This document shows positions 1 through 11,680 of a DNA stretch of 64,000 nt, piece by piece. Each line of letters starts with the position of its first letter. The stretch's first letter is position 1. The position numbers and the translations under genes were made by a program. Under the pieces are notes generated by a model. It was not told the DNA's origin and made no database searches. It saw only the letters and a list, made by a program, of their open reading frames with translations. Origin of the DNA: Hydractinia symbiolongicarpus (taxonomy: Eukaryota > Cnidaria > Hydrozoa > Anthoathecata > Hydractiniidae); NCBI RefSeq assembly GCF_029227915.1, contig NC_079887.1:10106001-10170000 (forward strand), given 5' to 3'.

Positions 1-1624
1 GTTTACATTTTTTAAAGCAATTAATCGACTCGTGTATCGCCGCCTTAACTCGTCTTCCTTCGCATGCTCGGAACAGGCCTAGGCTTTGTTCTGGTCTCGG
101 AATTTCGTTTTCAAGTTGTTTAAATTCTTGATATAAAGATGGGAAATCTTAAAAATATTAACTTTGCCAATTCGGAGAATCTGTTTAACATACGTTGGTA
201 TTTGTATCCACGAACCAATCTTTCGGAACCTGATCTATCCGTTCCGTTTGTACCATTACGGAATGTCGTATTTTTTACTTGCGGATGTTTCGTTAAAAGA
301 ATTTCGCGGGAGTAAACTTCACAAATGAGCTTGTCTATTAGTCAGCAAAACTGGGCCATGCTAAACCACGCACAAAACTTCAAAGCTACAATCGATTTTA
401 ACGCATCTTCGTACCAAGAGTCTCTTGATCCCTTAAGCCGTTATTGGAGAGCCGCTATTAAATAATCAAAAAGGCAAAAGGGTAAATTAAGATTTAATTT
501 TATCGAATCAATCGAAAATTTTTTCACAACTATTATCATCAATGCAAGTTTTTAATTGGTTTATTGAAAAAAATTTAGGAAACCTGGGACGGCAAAGAAA
601 GTGTCATTCTGGCATAATTTCTATGTTTTTTGTTGAATGCATATCCCCCAGGACACAGAAACCGACGCTAATTTCTATTCTTCAAAACTGACGATCGACA
701 CCCTGCCTATTAGAGTTCACACAGTCTTCGTTTTGTGAGACAACAGATCCAAAACTACCAAAGACTCTTAAATTATCAAAATTTGCTGTACCTTATCAAA
801 ACACGACTTCATAACCCTTTCTTAACAAGTAAGAACAAAAGAGTTTTTTAAAAAAATAAGACTTTTTAAACAACTTTTTAAATTCTATAATTATGTGGTG
901 GTGGACCAACAGTTCACCACAGGTTAATTGCAGTTGCTGCAGTAAGCACTTATTACCTTGTTAAGTAGCTTGGCTTTGATTGCATTCAGTATTCAAGTGC
1001 AAACAAAGATGGCTACTATCATCATTAAAGGATATACTTTAGAAACCCAATGCTCTTCCGAATCTAGAATGGTAGACTAGTGAATAGGGTGGTCACAGGG
1101 CATGAACACTAGGATGCTCCTTATTTCAGGCCCTCAAGGTAACTAACCAATACTGTTGTAGATCCAGGCCCCTAAGATTGCCTTGCCAAACCATAAAAGT
1201 CAACTAGTTTCCTTTATTACATTTTGCTAATAGTTGGTTTGCCCACCCACCCACCCTTTATTATATATTTTTTCTTTTTCATTAATGTCCACAACTGTCA
1301 CCATATTAACTAATTCTACAATCAACCACGACCCAAATCTCGATAATCGCACCATCATCTGACACATGACCAGTAAATACGATACCAATTTCTGTAGCCC
1401 CTGAGGTTCTTCTTCAACAAACTCCAACACGCAACGAACACAAAATAGAGGAATCAATTGGCATGAAAGACGCGCGCTCGCTTGCACCAGTGCTCTTGCC
1501 TCAAGGTTTTCTTGGTGATCCAAATTTGGCTACTTGCGATGGCCAAGTTTTTTGTCCAGAGGTAGAAACACTGTTGACCCGCGCCGGTGGGAATGATGCG
1601 TTTGTTGTCTTAACAAATGAGTTG

Positions 1625-1905
1625 CGTTTTCGCGAGATACACCATAGCAGGTAGTAGGCATTTCCACGAGATTTGCTGAGGTGTGGGCGATTCCACCAGA
1701 TTCGCTGAGATGTATGCAATTTTCAAGCGAGCTGCTGAGATGTAGACATTTCCACGGGATTTGCTGAGATGTAGGCATTTCCACGAGATTTGCTGAGATG
1801 TATGCATTTCCACGAGATTAGTTGAGATGTAAGCGTTTCTACGAGATTCGCTAAGAGGGTTGCGTTTACACGAGATACGCCGATGTTTCTACGAGATGCA
1901 TCTTA
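1625..1905. repeat. 29-bp minisatellite, about 8-9 degenerate copies
   Basis: A unit of about 29 bp, approximately TGTAGGCATTTCCACGAG followed by ATTTGCTGAGA, is repeated head to tail. The copies differ by substitutions and small indels, for example GATTCGCTGAGA or GATTAGTTGAGA in place of GATTTGCTGAGA. The overlapping minus-strand frames that begin MEMPTSQQIPW are translations of this repeat and are not genes. Confidence 0.85.
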
Positions 1906-2569
1906 CTACTGGTAAGGATGGAAACACACGCATCTGGTTTTCGACTTGCTAAAATTATCTTTGCCAGAATCAACCTTTACACCGGGGCTTCAAACGGCGC
2001 AGCCCTCTCTTAACATTTCTGTTCTGCAACAAGCGTTCCCTGTGTGTGTGCTGACGGACGGGTCGCAAAAGTCAATCAATAATCCCAAAAATGGAAGGGA
2101 GAATGGAAATGGCGGCTGAGAAGAATGTACACACAAACTGTTGAGGTCACATTATAGCATGTCTCTTTTTGCTGAAGATCAAATGTTTAGGACTGTTTTA
2201 TCTAGAGGGAAGTTTGGCCAGCTATTTTATTCTTCTTGTGGCTATTCTTAGATCCGGGTAACATCATTTTAAAAAAGAAAACAAAAAATATCATAAGATG
2301 AGAAGTGATTACCATATGATTTTTAGAACAGCATTATTGTAAATTTAAGTTATTAAATAACTAATAAAAGTTTGGTGACCATAATATACAACTGCAGTTA
2401 AACATTTTCACTGCAGTTGGTTTGAGTGGTAGTTTCATTTGCAAAATAAACTTGATCATGTTGTGTAGACATTCGTTCTAGAGACCACTTTGCTTGAAAA
2501 ACACTATGGTGCAATAGGATGGGCTAAACTTTAGAATACCATCACAAAAAATGATCTACACAAGAATGA

Positions 2570-2850
2570 GAACCTACGAGCCAACGACCAATTTTTCAGA
2601 TTACCTAGAATAAATTCACCAACGAGCCAACGATCCAATGACTCCTAGTCCCCCCTATCCCCTCCTACATGTGGTAGACACCAACCTACCGCGGAAGAAT
2701 ACAACACGAAATCACTAAACATAACGTTAGGGTTAGGGCTCGTTGTCTATGTTGGTTTGTTAACTATGTTGGCTTGTTGGCTAAGTTGGTTTGTTGTGTC
2801 GTTGGCTATGTTGGGTCGTTGACTCGTTGGCTCATTGCATTGTTGGCCAC
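2570..2850. repeat. GTTGG-rich block with inverted CCAAC copies
   Basis: The left part (about 2575-2640) has repeated GAGCCAACGA and CCAACGAGCC words. The right part (about 2735-2845) has repeated GTTGGCTATGTTGG and CGTTGGCTC words, so the two parts are complementary and could fold back on each other. A GTTAGGGTTAGGG stretch near 2725 resembles two telomere-like units but is too short to mean anything. Confidence 0.55.
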
Positions 2851-4708
2851 AAATTTAAAAGCTGCAATAGTATTCTTAAGCTGCTCCATAAGATGTCCTG
2901 GTGCTACTTTCATGGAGAATTCTTTGACCAGAGTGTGCACGTTATTGTGTGTCAATTTTGGAGAAAAATAAAATATATAACTGTAAAAAAGAACAGAATA
3001 TTATTATGTAATGATTTTCATCAACGTTGTCAACACTTTGTATCATTTATTTTACATTTTTTTTTGTTCCACAAGAATTTACAAAGTTTAATGAATGAGT
3101 CCAGATACAATATTATCATACATGGGTTGAAATTCTCAGCTGTAAACATAACTGGAACTTATGTTTGTTTCCAACGTCAAACCAACAACCTCTGTGCCGT
3201 GTACAGGGACAAAGGAATTTTGTCAATTATTTTTCTTAATTTATGTATTTTATTGCGCTTTTAAAATGAGTGCTTTTTGCTTGTTTAATAAAACTGGTGC
3301 AGTATGTTTTTTAACAAAGTCTTGTTTTTTTATAAAAAAAATAGCTAGCAATACATTAATAAGTTGGAAAAGGTTAGTATGTATATTTTTGTTTGATCTA
3401 AACGCTACAACAAAATTTTGCCGTTGTCAGGTTTTACTTCGAGGACAATCATACCATCAAAAGCTAATTGCTGTTGTAAATTCCAATTTTGATCATGGCT
3501 GAGAATTTCAACATAATGGTAGTTTTAAAGAGAGCAGCTAACTTTTAATCATGTTTAATAACCAGCACCAGGAGTTTTGTTTTCTTGTGACAGGTGTCAT
3601 TGTTTGTATTTGGGTTTGACAGAGACTCAAATATGTGTTCCTTATTGCTGAAGATAATGTTTTCGTTGACACTAAATTATAAAATAAAAATGGATAATAA
3701 ATATGTAAAATAATAAAAAAAACCCATCCAAACTTCATTGTTACAGATACACTGTTATGGTTATTATTTAAGGTCAATCAACATTGCATTATGACTTTCA
3801 TTTGTTGTTTCTTATTCATATATTTAACAAAAATAACTGCATTTATTTACTTTATGGTAATAAGGCTAGTCTTAACTTACTATTGATGTGTGATTAGAAG
3901 AGTAAAAGCTTATTTATAAACTGTGTCACATGATTGCAAAATCTCACAAGGAACCAAGTATTGTTAATAAATTTTATTAACATAACTTTCAACAAATTTA
4001 TAAAAACACATGCTTAATAGGAAAATTCAGGCCTTATATTCTACTGCACTTAACCCATCACTTATATATGGAGTCAAAAAAGAAGGGTTATTATGCCCCC
4101 CATCCCCCATCTGGTGTAAGCCATTGAATGTAAAAACAGAAGTGATACCTTACCTTCTGTTAACTCTAAAGAGTATAGTTTCTCAAAATGACCCATACAA
4201 GACCAAAATAGTCTCTTCTTATTGCATTTAGTCCCAATGTTGAATTTCTATCTGGTCACATTGTCAAAAAATATAGGTAAAATTTCAATACAAGTGAAAG
4301 CAAGTTTAGTCTTGAAATTAGGTATGCCTATGGCTTTGAAAGCCGTTAATGGCTTTGAAGCCGTTATTTAATACATATTCAGATCTGTGATAAAAAAGTT
4401 TTTTTTGATATATATATTTTTTTGCAAAAGTTATGAAATAAACCATTTTATTAACAGCTGCTCCTGTAAAACAATTTCTAAAATTTTTGATTGCTTTTTT
4501 TCGATTTTTAAGACTTTGATTTTAATTATTAATTATATAGCTTTTAGCAGTATAGGAAATAAGGAAATATCTATATGTTGTGTTTTTTTATTATTTTAAA
4601 ATTACTATGTATAACTTTGTAGCTATGTAAAAGAAATTTTATTTTAATGATCCCCAAGAATTTACTGGTGTTTAGAAATAAAGACACAAAAATTTAAGGA
4701 CTGCAACA

Positions 4709-7700
4709 ATGTCTTCTTCATTGCGAGTTGGAGTTGTACCACAGCGATTGCCAGGAACATTATGGGAAGAATTTTGCACTGAATGTGGCACTATGGCCGC
4801 AATAGAATTTGCACGAAAATCTGCTGGGTTTGTTTCACAAAATGAGGTTTATAATAGTAGTACATTTTTTAACAAGGCTCCACGAAAATTTGTAGATACG
4901 TTTTATGTTGAATATGAACGCGAATTGCAACGTATTGCTCAGGAAACTGAGGAACGAGCAAAAAGGGAAAATGCGCAGAACAAGAAAGCAAGTAATAGAA
5001 AACTGTCTCTTCGTGTCAAAAACATGTTTAAAAGAACTGCAGCAATTGATAAAGAGAATAAAGAACCCAACCAAAATGGCCATGTTGAGGCAGGGAAACC
5101 AGTAAACCCTGTAGAAACATTAACTGATAAAAACAGTGCTGGTCACGACATTGTAAAAGAAGGATTGATGCATGAGCTGGCTAATATTGAGGGTCGAGGT
5201 GATGATGGTTTAACATGGCAAAAATGCAGATTGGTTATGTCAAAAGCTCCAGGTGGATTTATGCTAGAGTTTTATGTCCCCCCAAAGGTTTGTTAAATGT
5301 ATTCTTCTTCTGACTTTACATTCTAAGAATGTTTTATATAGAGCATTAGTGACTAAATAAGTATACTTGCTCATATAAAGCAAATTGAAATTAAAAATAG
5401 AATTATACGTTTGCAGTGGCTTATTGCTGATAATGTGATTTTCAGGATATGCTTTTTATAAAAACTGGAAACCCCATTTTTAAAGAAACGGAAGTTTTTT
5501 CTTTCCATGTTCTTAAAACTTAACAATCTTTATAAGGGTAAAAAAAAAACAGTCAATTATAGCTTGTAATAAGCTGTTTACAGCCTTTTTTTAGTCCTGA
5601 CTGTACAGCAAAAAATAAAATAATTTTTGTTATATGTGATTTAGTAGAATGCGGCATAAACTACCTTTTTTTGTAAATGCTTAAAAATTTGATGGAGGCT
5701 TAAAATCGAGATTATTTGGGGCACAGTTAAACCAGTCATGACAATATCCAATTTATTAATATTATTAATACTTTGCTTACTTTTTCCATAGGCTTCAAAA
5801 CCGAGAACTGGAGTATTTTGTTTTTTAATCCACGAAGCGAGGAAGGCATCTCTTTTGGAAATGCCAGACTCTGACTGTGTTTTTATCATAAAGGTATGAA
5901 AATATAGTATTATATGTTTTTAATACAGGTCAGGCATGCACTTAATTTGTATGCAAAATATTTTGCACATAATTCCAGTTCTAATTTAATTAAAAGGCAA
6001 TTTAATATTTTTTGGGTCAGTCAGTATGCAAAATAAAATAAGTAAAGAAAAGTGACAGTATGTCAGGAATTTAGGGTTTAGATGGTCAATCAGAACTATC
6101 ATTATTTTCCAAAATAATAGCAGTGATTAAATTTTAAAAATTAAGAGCAATCATTTTTAACCAATCTGTTCAATAAATACGTTTATATTACATTTTTTAA
6201 ATCCAAGGTAGGAAATTTCCATAGTTGGAAAAGTGCAAAAATAGCTGGAAAAGTGCAAAAAATGTCAGAAATGCTGTTGTGGTTTGAAGAACACACAAAA
6301 TGTGAGTTTGAAGTTCAATTGAGAATGCAACAGGCCTGTAGAACAACTAATTAAATTGCCTTCGCCTGATAAACTATCCACAAAAATTAGTATGTACGAA
6401 AAATAAGTACAAATAACTACAACTATTCATATTTTTTACTGTTTAATTTTTCAAGGCTGTTAACAACAAAGAATATATGCTCGCAGCTTCTTATGAAGAA
6501 GAGATGAATGAGTGGCTTCAACTTATACATAAATGCATGGAAGAAGATTCATCTGCTCCTAAGTAAGTTGCAAACTATTCCTTGTATGCTTACACTGTAC
6601 TTAATTCATTGACTTTTATGTGCACTAGTTTTTGCAAAAATCCATTGGTATTTAACGTATCTTTTTTTTCTGGTAAGCATATAGGGTAATAAATTACTAT
6701 ATGGGGTGGGTGGAAGGGCGGGGATTAAGCTGTGCACAACCATACTTAACACACAAAATATGACTATTGAAAAATCTGCAGGAGTTTGCCCATCACAGTA
6801 AAGTCAATGAAACAACATCAAATTTGTTGTTTGTAGCTTCAAGATTTTATGCGTCATTTGTAGTTGACCCAGGTTTTTACCGACAGACAGCAAATGGTAC
6901 AAATCATAATCCCTGTATTTTCACCTATTGTACATTTCCCAGACATCACTATTTTCACCCATTGTACATATCCCACACATCACAATTTTCACCCATTGTA
7001 CATTTCCCAGACATCACTATTTTCACCCATCATACATTTCCCAGACATTACTATTTTCACCCATTGTACATTTCCCAGACATCACTATTTTCACCCATTG
7101 TATACATTTCCCAGACATCACTATTTTCACCCATTGTACATATCCCACACATCACAATTTTCACCCATTGTAATCCCACACATCACAATTTTCACCTATT
7201 GTACATTTCCCAGACATCACTATTTTGTGCATCCTAAACACAAAATGTCACTTTGGCTACCATTTTGAGCAGAAAATTGGTATTATTATAGAAAATGTGC
7301 ATCCATTTGTGTGTATGGTAAAGGCCTTTGAAAAACATGTCTTGATTTCTTTTAGCACACCAAATAATCCAGCCCCCGATCCTTCACCAGCATTTTCATT
7401 TGACAGCAAAAAAATTCAACAATCACTGATACAATTTGAAGAGCAAGGTAAGAAACAATCAAATCTATCAAACTCGATTTTATGTTGTTTGTGATTTGTA
7501 ATTTCTTAAAATTTTAAATAAACTTGACAAAGTAGACATTGCTAACTCTTTGTACATTTTATATATCATCGCTTGAGAACAAGACTGTGCTATGTCCATT
7601 TTTGTGAAAATTGAGAATTCATTGGGAAAATTTTCTCTGCATTGAAAGCTGTATTCTGAACAATGCTATGTCCACAATAGGCTATTAAACATTGCCAAAT

Positions 7701-10700
7701 GCCCAAATAACTGGCCTTATTTGCTATAACTATATATAACTGTATGTAAATTTCTGGACACCAAAACAGTCCTAGTTCCAAGTAGTTGGACATAGACAGT
7801 TTCATGCTTTTACTATACCTTACACTAGACTCAATACTTCTGGCAAACTAAAAAATCCAAAATTATGATGAAGTGGACAAACACCTGAAAAACCAATAAA
7901 AGTGATGACTGGAGTCAGTGAAATTGCTATAATTAAGTTACCTAACAAGTGGAAACTATTTCTGTGGCTAAACAAAATTTTCAATGTGATTTTTCTCAGT
8001 TTTGTATTTTCGGACATAGCATAGTCTTGTTCTCCAGCGATATGTACGTAAAATATTTTGATAAGCATACTTCAGAGCTCAATAACTTTTACTAATTTTA
8101 TTGAAAAAACATTGTATAGAACAAAACATAAGTTAATTTACAAAAATTAAAAAATCTACAAATCGATATGTAAAGAAACAGCATAATAAAATGTGGTTTA
8201 ATGAAAAAACTGAGTTAAAGAAGGATTCTAAAAAGTGCTTAGAATGCATTAGTGGCACTAACTAATATGCTGGAATTACGATCCTATGAAGTGCCGAATT
8301 GTCATAAAAGAGAATGAGCATTCTCGGTTGAGAATGAAATACAGAAAAACTATCTGAGTTCATTGCTAACATATTGCCGCACGTAGTGTAGTGGGTTCGT
8401 CTGCGGCTCTCACTTCTGGTTGGCAGTATGTTAGTGATGAACAAAGTAGTTCTTCTTCAATGTAAATTCAATATAGAAATAGCCTAAATTTCTATTTGTG
8501 GGAACGGTCATGTAAAAAAAATTTTTTCAGAGGTTATAGATCCATAAGTTTTCTTTATATTTACATCTAAGCTTGTATGCTGGTACGCAGTATCAAATAT
8601 GTTCTATATGCTTTTTTCTCAGAAACTACTGCAAACAACACAACTGCATCTAACCAAAGAATGAAAATTTCACGACAACTATCTGAACCTCTGGCAGTAC
8701 AAAGAGTAGCGCTTACATCACCTACTTGCAGTGCTGATTTGACCGGTGTGTGTTACCTACTTATTATCTACCATATGAGTTTTTCACCTTGATCTGTTAT
8801 GTGCTCCCTTGCAAAATTATGTTTATCATTGTTCCTGGTTGTTTTTGTTCTTTAAGAATAGGAAGGTAATTTCTTGCCCTTTTTTAAAAAAAGTTATGAC
8901 ATTCTGCAATATCAAACTTTATATTATTAAATACTTTATATATGCTCGCATGTACCAAAAAATAAAAAAGAAAGTCCGAATACATTTATTTTATTTGAAT
9001 CTCTTTAACCTGTAGGAATTTGCATCACTATTTCGTGCATCCTTGCCACCTGTTTACATGAAATGCGGCAATTTGATTAGACCAGTGTTTTTACTATAAT
9101 TATAAGGGCGAAAAATAACGACGTTTTCGATTACAAAACCGCCGGCTGTTACAAATAGCGGGTATTTAATTAATTCAGACTCTTTTCTTTTTAAATTCTC
9201 GTATTGCCTAAAATTTTCGCATATACAAAATTAAAACGATTACAGCTGCAGCAATATTTGATTTGAATAAGAGTTTGATTTTTTCCAAGTTATGATGGAT
9301 AATGCTGTGATCATCTTATGATTTAACGAGTCAATAGGATTCATATAATGGTAATTCAATAAGTATATTTTCGTTGTTCTTAAGAGTAACAAGGATACTG
9401 GGAAACTAAATGTCTTTATAAAAATATCTCAAAGTCAAAGCAGACTCTAAATTTAATTTATTTAATTTTTAGAGGAAACTGGAGCAAAATTTTTAGACTC
9501 AAATCTCCTTGGTTGGGTAAAAATGGATCCTTTGCATCAGTCTCCTCATATTAAGCACGGTCGACAAAAATGTTTTGTTAGAGTGCTATGTCCTTTTATT
9601 TTGTTCTAAAGAAGATGTTAAAATTAAACAGATCAACTTGACCACTTAAAACATATACCAGTTGTTGAGAAGACTAGCTACGGTTTTTTTTATCAAATAT
9701 CTAAATTTTTGTAAATTTCTTGCAGATCCGAACTTAATGATCGTCCAAACTCCGCCTGAGGTTGTTGAAGAAGAAGATGAAGGTGTAATTTCGCCTAGTT
9801 TTGAAAACCGTGAAACAGCTTTTGATAATACTCCCACAGAGACAGGTACTTGCTTGTTATTAGCATTTAAAACGTTTTAGAAAATTAAATACAGGGGACT
9901 CGGTTCTCACTAAGTCAGAAACTCAACTCAGTGACCGTTTAGGACCGACATTACCGCGTGCGTGAGATGTAGGAAGGAAAATACACATGTTTATATGTTG
10001 TTTTTAAGAAATTCACCTGTTAATGAGTGAACTAATTTATGTACTGTAACCACATAATTTATCTGATTGGTTCACCTGCTTTTCCGTTTCAATGTAGTTT
10101 AAAAATTTCACGATCAACTTAAAATTCTATATTTTATTTAAAGAAGTATCTAGAAGAGTTGTTAAGTAAAGGTTTGGATAGCAAATTTGTAACCAACTTA
10201 TGCGAATAAGTGGGTTACAAATTTGCTAAGAAATCTTAGATCGTATAACCTTATTTACACTTTCGGAAATATTTCTCAATAAAAGTGTGTACATAAACAC
10301 GTAAGTAACTTCCATGATGTTGTTGTGTTTGTTGCTTGTCGCTGTTGTTTTTGCTATTGTTTTTGCTATTGTTGCTGTTGTTGTTTTTGTTGTTGTTGTT
10401 GTTTTTGTTGTTGTTGTTGTTGTTGTTGCTGTTTTTGCAAGCGCAGCAATGTTCACGCAGCTTTTAGGCAAAAGCTAAAACTCTTACATCCGTGTGCAAC
10501 TTGGAATACTAGATCCTGCCCTTAGTTGCTAATGAAAAAGAAAAAAGTATGACTTCAGAGCTGTGATTAACCAGGACATTTGTTAAGTCAAACTGTTTTC
10601 CTATGTTTCTGGAGAGTGCGACCAATTGGTTCAACTGTACTTTCCATTTTACTTTTAGACGATGGAACAATTTCTTCATTGGACTGGACGAATATATCAA

Positions 10701-11680
10701 ATGAAGATCATCCATTAAGCGTCTATCCGTGGTTTCATGGTACAATTACACGAATACAAGCATCAATGTTGGTGCTTAATGGTGGTCAATCGTGGGATGG
10801 CGTCTTCTTAATTCGTCAAAGTGAAACACGTCGTGGTGAATATGTGCTAACGTTTAATTTGCAAGCTCGATCGAAGGTAAGTAAATAATGTTTGGGTGTT
10901 GTCTTGTAGAAGGGTCTGGTTAATAACGTGTTATACATTCTAGAAGGTGAGCCTGGTGTTGTTTTGTAGTGTAGATTTATTAGTTTGTGATTTTAGATGC
11001 TTGCCTTTTTTATCTGTTTACAAATTTTTGCAGTACAAAAAACGACGTTACTGTGTATTTCTTTTCAAAAATAATTTTAAATATTGCAAATTGTTGAAAT
11101 TAGAAGTTTAGAAAAAATTAAAATTATTCTTGACGTCAGCGGTAAGTGTTTCGTGTACTTTGAAAAAAAAATCGTTGTCACCAACCGAAAGCAAAAAACA
11201 TACTACAAGACTACCCATTCTTTTGCGAAAACTTAGGGAGGGATTAACCTACTCCTACTATTCGCGACCGAAATAAATAGTGATTGTCAACAATCCTAAC
11301 CAACTTTCTTTTCCTGTTTATTTTTATAGCATTTACGGTTATCACTGAATCCAGAAGGGAATTGTCGCGTGCAACATTTAAATTTTCAAAGCATCTTCGA
11401 TATGCTGGAGCATTTCCGTACTCATCCCATACCTTTAGAGAACGCCGCTGCAGGGGATGTTTTCTTAACAAACTTTGTTGTCTGCGATGAAGTGTTACCG
11501 GAAACGGTGAGACCAAATCCGGAAGAGATTAGTCGAATGCGCAGAGCAAACACTATAAATACTGGTGCAATGAGTAGAATTGCCCAAAATGCGAGAATAC
11601 AAACTGGTTCAGTAAGACAACCTCGCAGTGATACAGACAACAGACCGAAGGCTGTGAGCAATCAATACGCTATGATTTAG
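4709..11680 (+). CDS. SH2B-family adaptor protein (dimerisation domain, PH, SH2)
   Basis: The eight coding exons are 4709-5287, 5792-5893, 6456-6562, 7356-7447, 8623-8745, 9726-9845, 10659-10876 and 11330-11680. All junctions are GT-AG, the phases agree, and the product is 563 residues. Residues 16-80 match the phenylalanine-zipper dimerisation domain (LWEEFC...AAIEFARK). Residues about 148-258 form the PH domain, with [20 protein letters not shown] and ALEMPD-like LLEMPDSD. Residues about 399-495 form the SH2 domain, with [18 protein letters not shown] (phosphotyrosine-binding Arg427) and [19 protein letters not shown], which is diagnostic for SH2B1/2/3 and insect Lnk. Family members dimerise and link activated receptor tyrosine kinases and JAKs to downstream signalling at the membrane. 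The start is the first Met, directly before the dimerisation domain. The protein ends NQYAMI, with a tyrosine near the C terminus. A single gene of this type fits an invertebrate. Orthology to one vertebrate paralogue is not implied. Confidence 0.95.
6919..7226. repeat. 34-bp tandem array in SH2B intron 3
   Basis: About nine head-to-tail copies of a 34-bp unit fill this part of intron 3, just upstream of exon 4. There are two variants: CCCAGACATCACTATTTTC and CCCACACATCACAATTTTC, each followed by ACCCATTGTACATTT or ACATAT. Because 34 is not a multiple of three, all three forward frames stay open and read alike. The resulting 81-156 residue frames are repeat artefacts. Confidence 0.9.
7565..8044. 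mobile_element. Inverted-repeat (MITE-like) element in SH2B intron 4
   Basis: The left end, about 7565-7597, reads ATCGCTTGAGAACAAGACT then GTGCTATGTCC. The right end, about 8012-8044, is its near reverse complement (GGACATAGCATAGTCTTGTT then CTCCAGCGAT). Similarity continues inward for some 30 further bases. The element is about 480 bp with no coding capacity, which fits a non-autonomous DNA element. I could not settle the exact ends or a target-site duplication, so the superfamily is unassigned. Confidence 0.7.
9473..9609 (+). other. Possible alternative terminal exon of the SH2B gene
   Basis: Between the exons at 8623-8745 and 9726-9845 there is a good acceptor (TTTAATTTTTAG) followed by an open stretch. 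Spliced onto the phase-1 donor at 8745, it reads [19 protein letters not shown] and continues to [15 protein letters not shown] before a TAA at 9607-9609. The flanking exons also join each other in phase, so this segment is not required. If used, it would end the protein before the SH2 domain. No transcript evidence is available here. Confidence 0.3.
10179..10228. repeat. Near-perfect 50-bp palindrome in the intron before the SH2 exon
   Basis: TAGCAAATTTGTAACC at the left and GGTTACAAATTTGCTA at the right are exact reverse complements. The pairing continues through ACTTAT/ATAAGT with one mismatch, leaving a loop of about four bases. In RNA it would form a strong hairpin. It may be the remnant of a small palindromic element, and I see no protein-related role. 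Confidence 0.8.
10318..10437. repeat. (TTG)n-type microsatellite
   Basis: An impure GTT/GCT/TTT trinucleotide run lies in the same SH2B intron. It yields cysteine-rich and threonine-rich frames on the two strands that are not genes. Confidence 0.9.

Larger units (their letters stand above)
1..4708. other. Intergenic stretch without a recognised gene
   Basis: No open frame here has splice-compatible neighbours or a recognisable protein motif, and the longer frames are low-complexity AT-rich or repeat translations. The stretch holds a 29-bp minisatellite near 1625-1905, a GTTGG-rich block near 2570-2850, and a short duplicated motif GGCTTTGAA-GCCGTTA around 4333-4368. The last few hundred bases before 4709 are probably the promoter and 5' leader of the SH2B-type gene, but I see no defined promoter element. 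Confidence 0.5.

Noticed and set aside
1625-1905. A CRISPR-like array
   Set aside because: The units are contiguous and degenerate, with no unique spacers between conserved repeats, so it is a minisatellite in an animal genome.
2721-2735. Telomere-like GGGTTAGGG words
   Set aside because: There are only about two units, which occur by chance and within a GTTGG-rich block.
6767-7268. Three overlapping frames of 81-156 residues with [13 protein letters not shown] repeats
   Set aside because: They are the three frames of a 34-bp tandem array in an SH2B intron.
10325-10525. Cysteine-rich frame near the SH2B SH2 exon
   Set aside because: It comes from a (TTG)n microsatellite. There is no signal peptide and no spaced cysteine framework.
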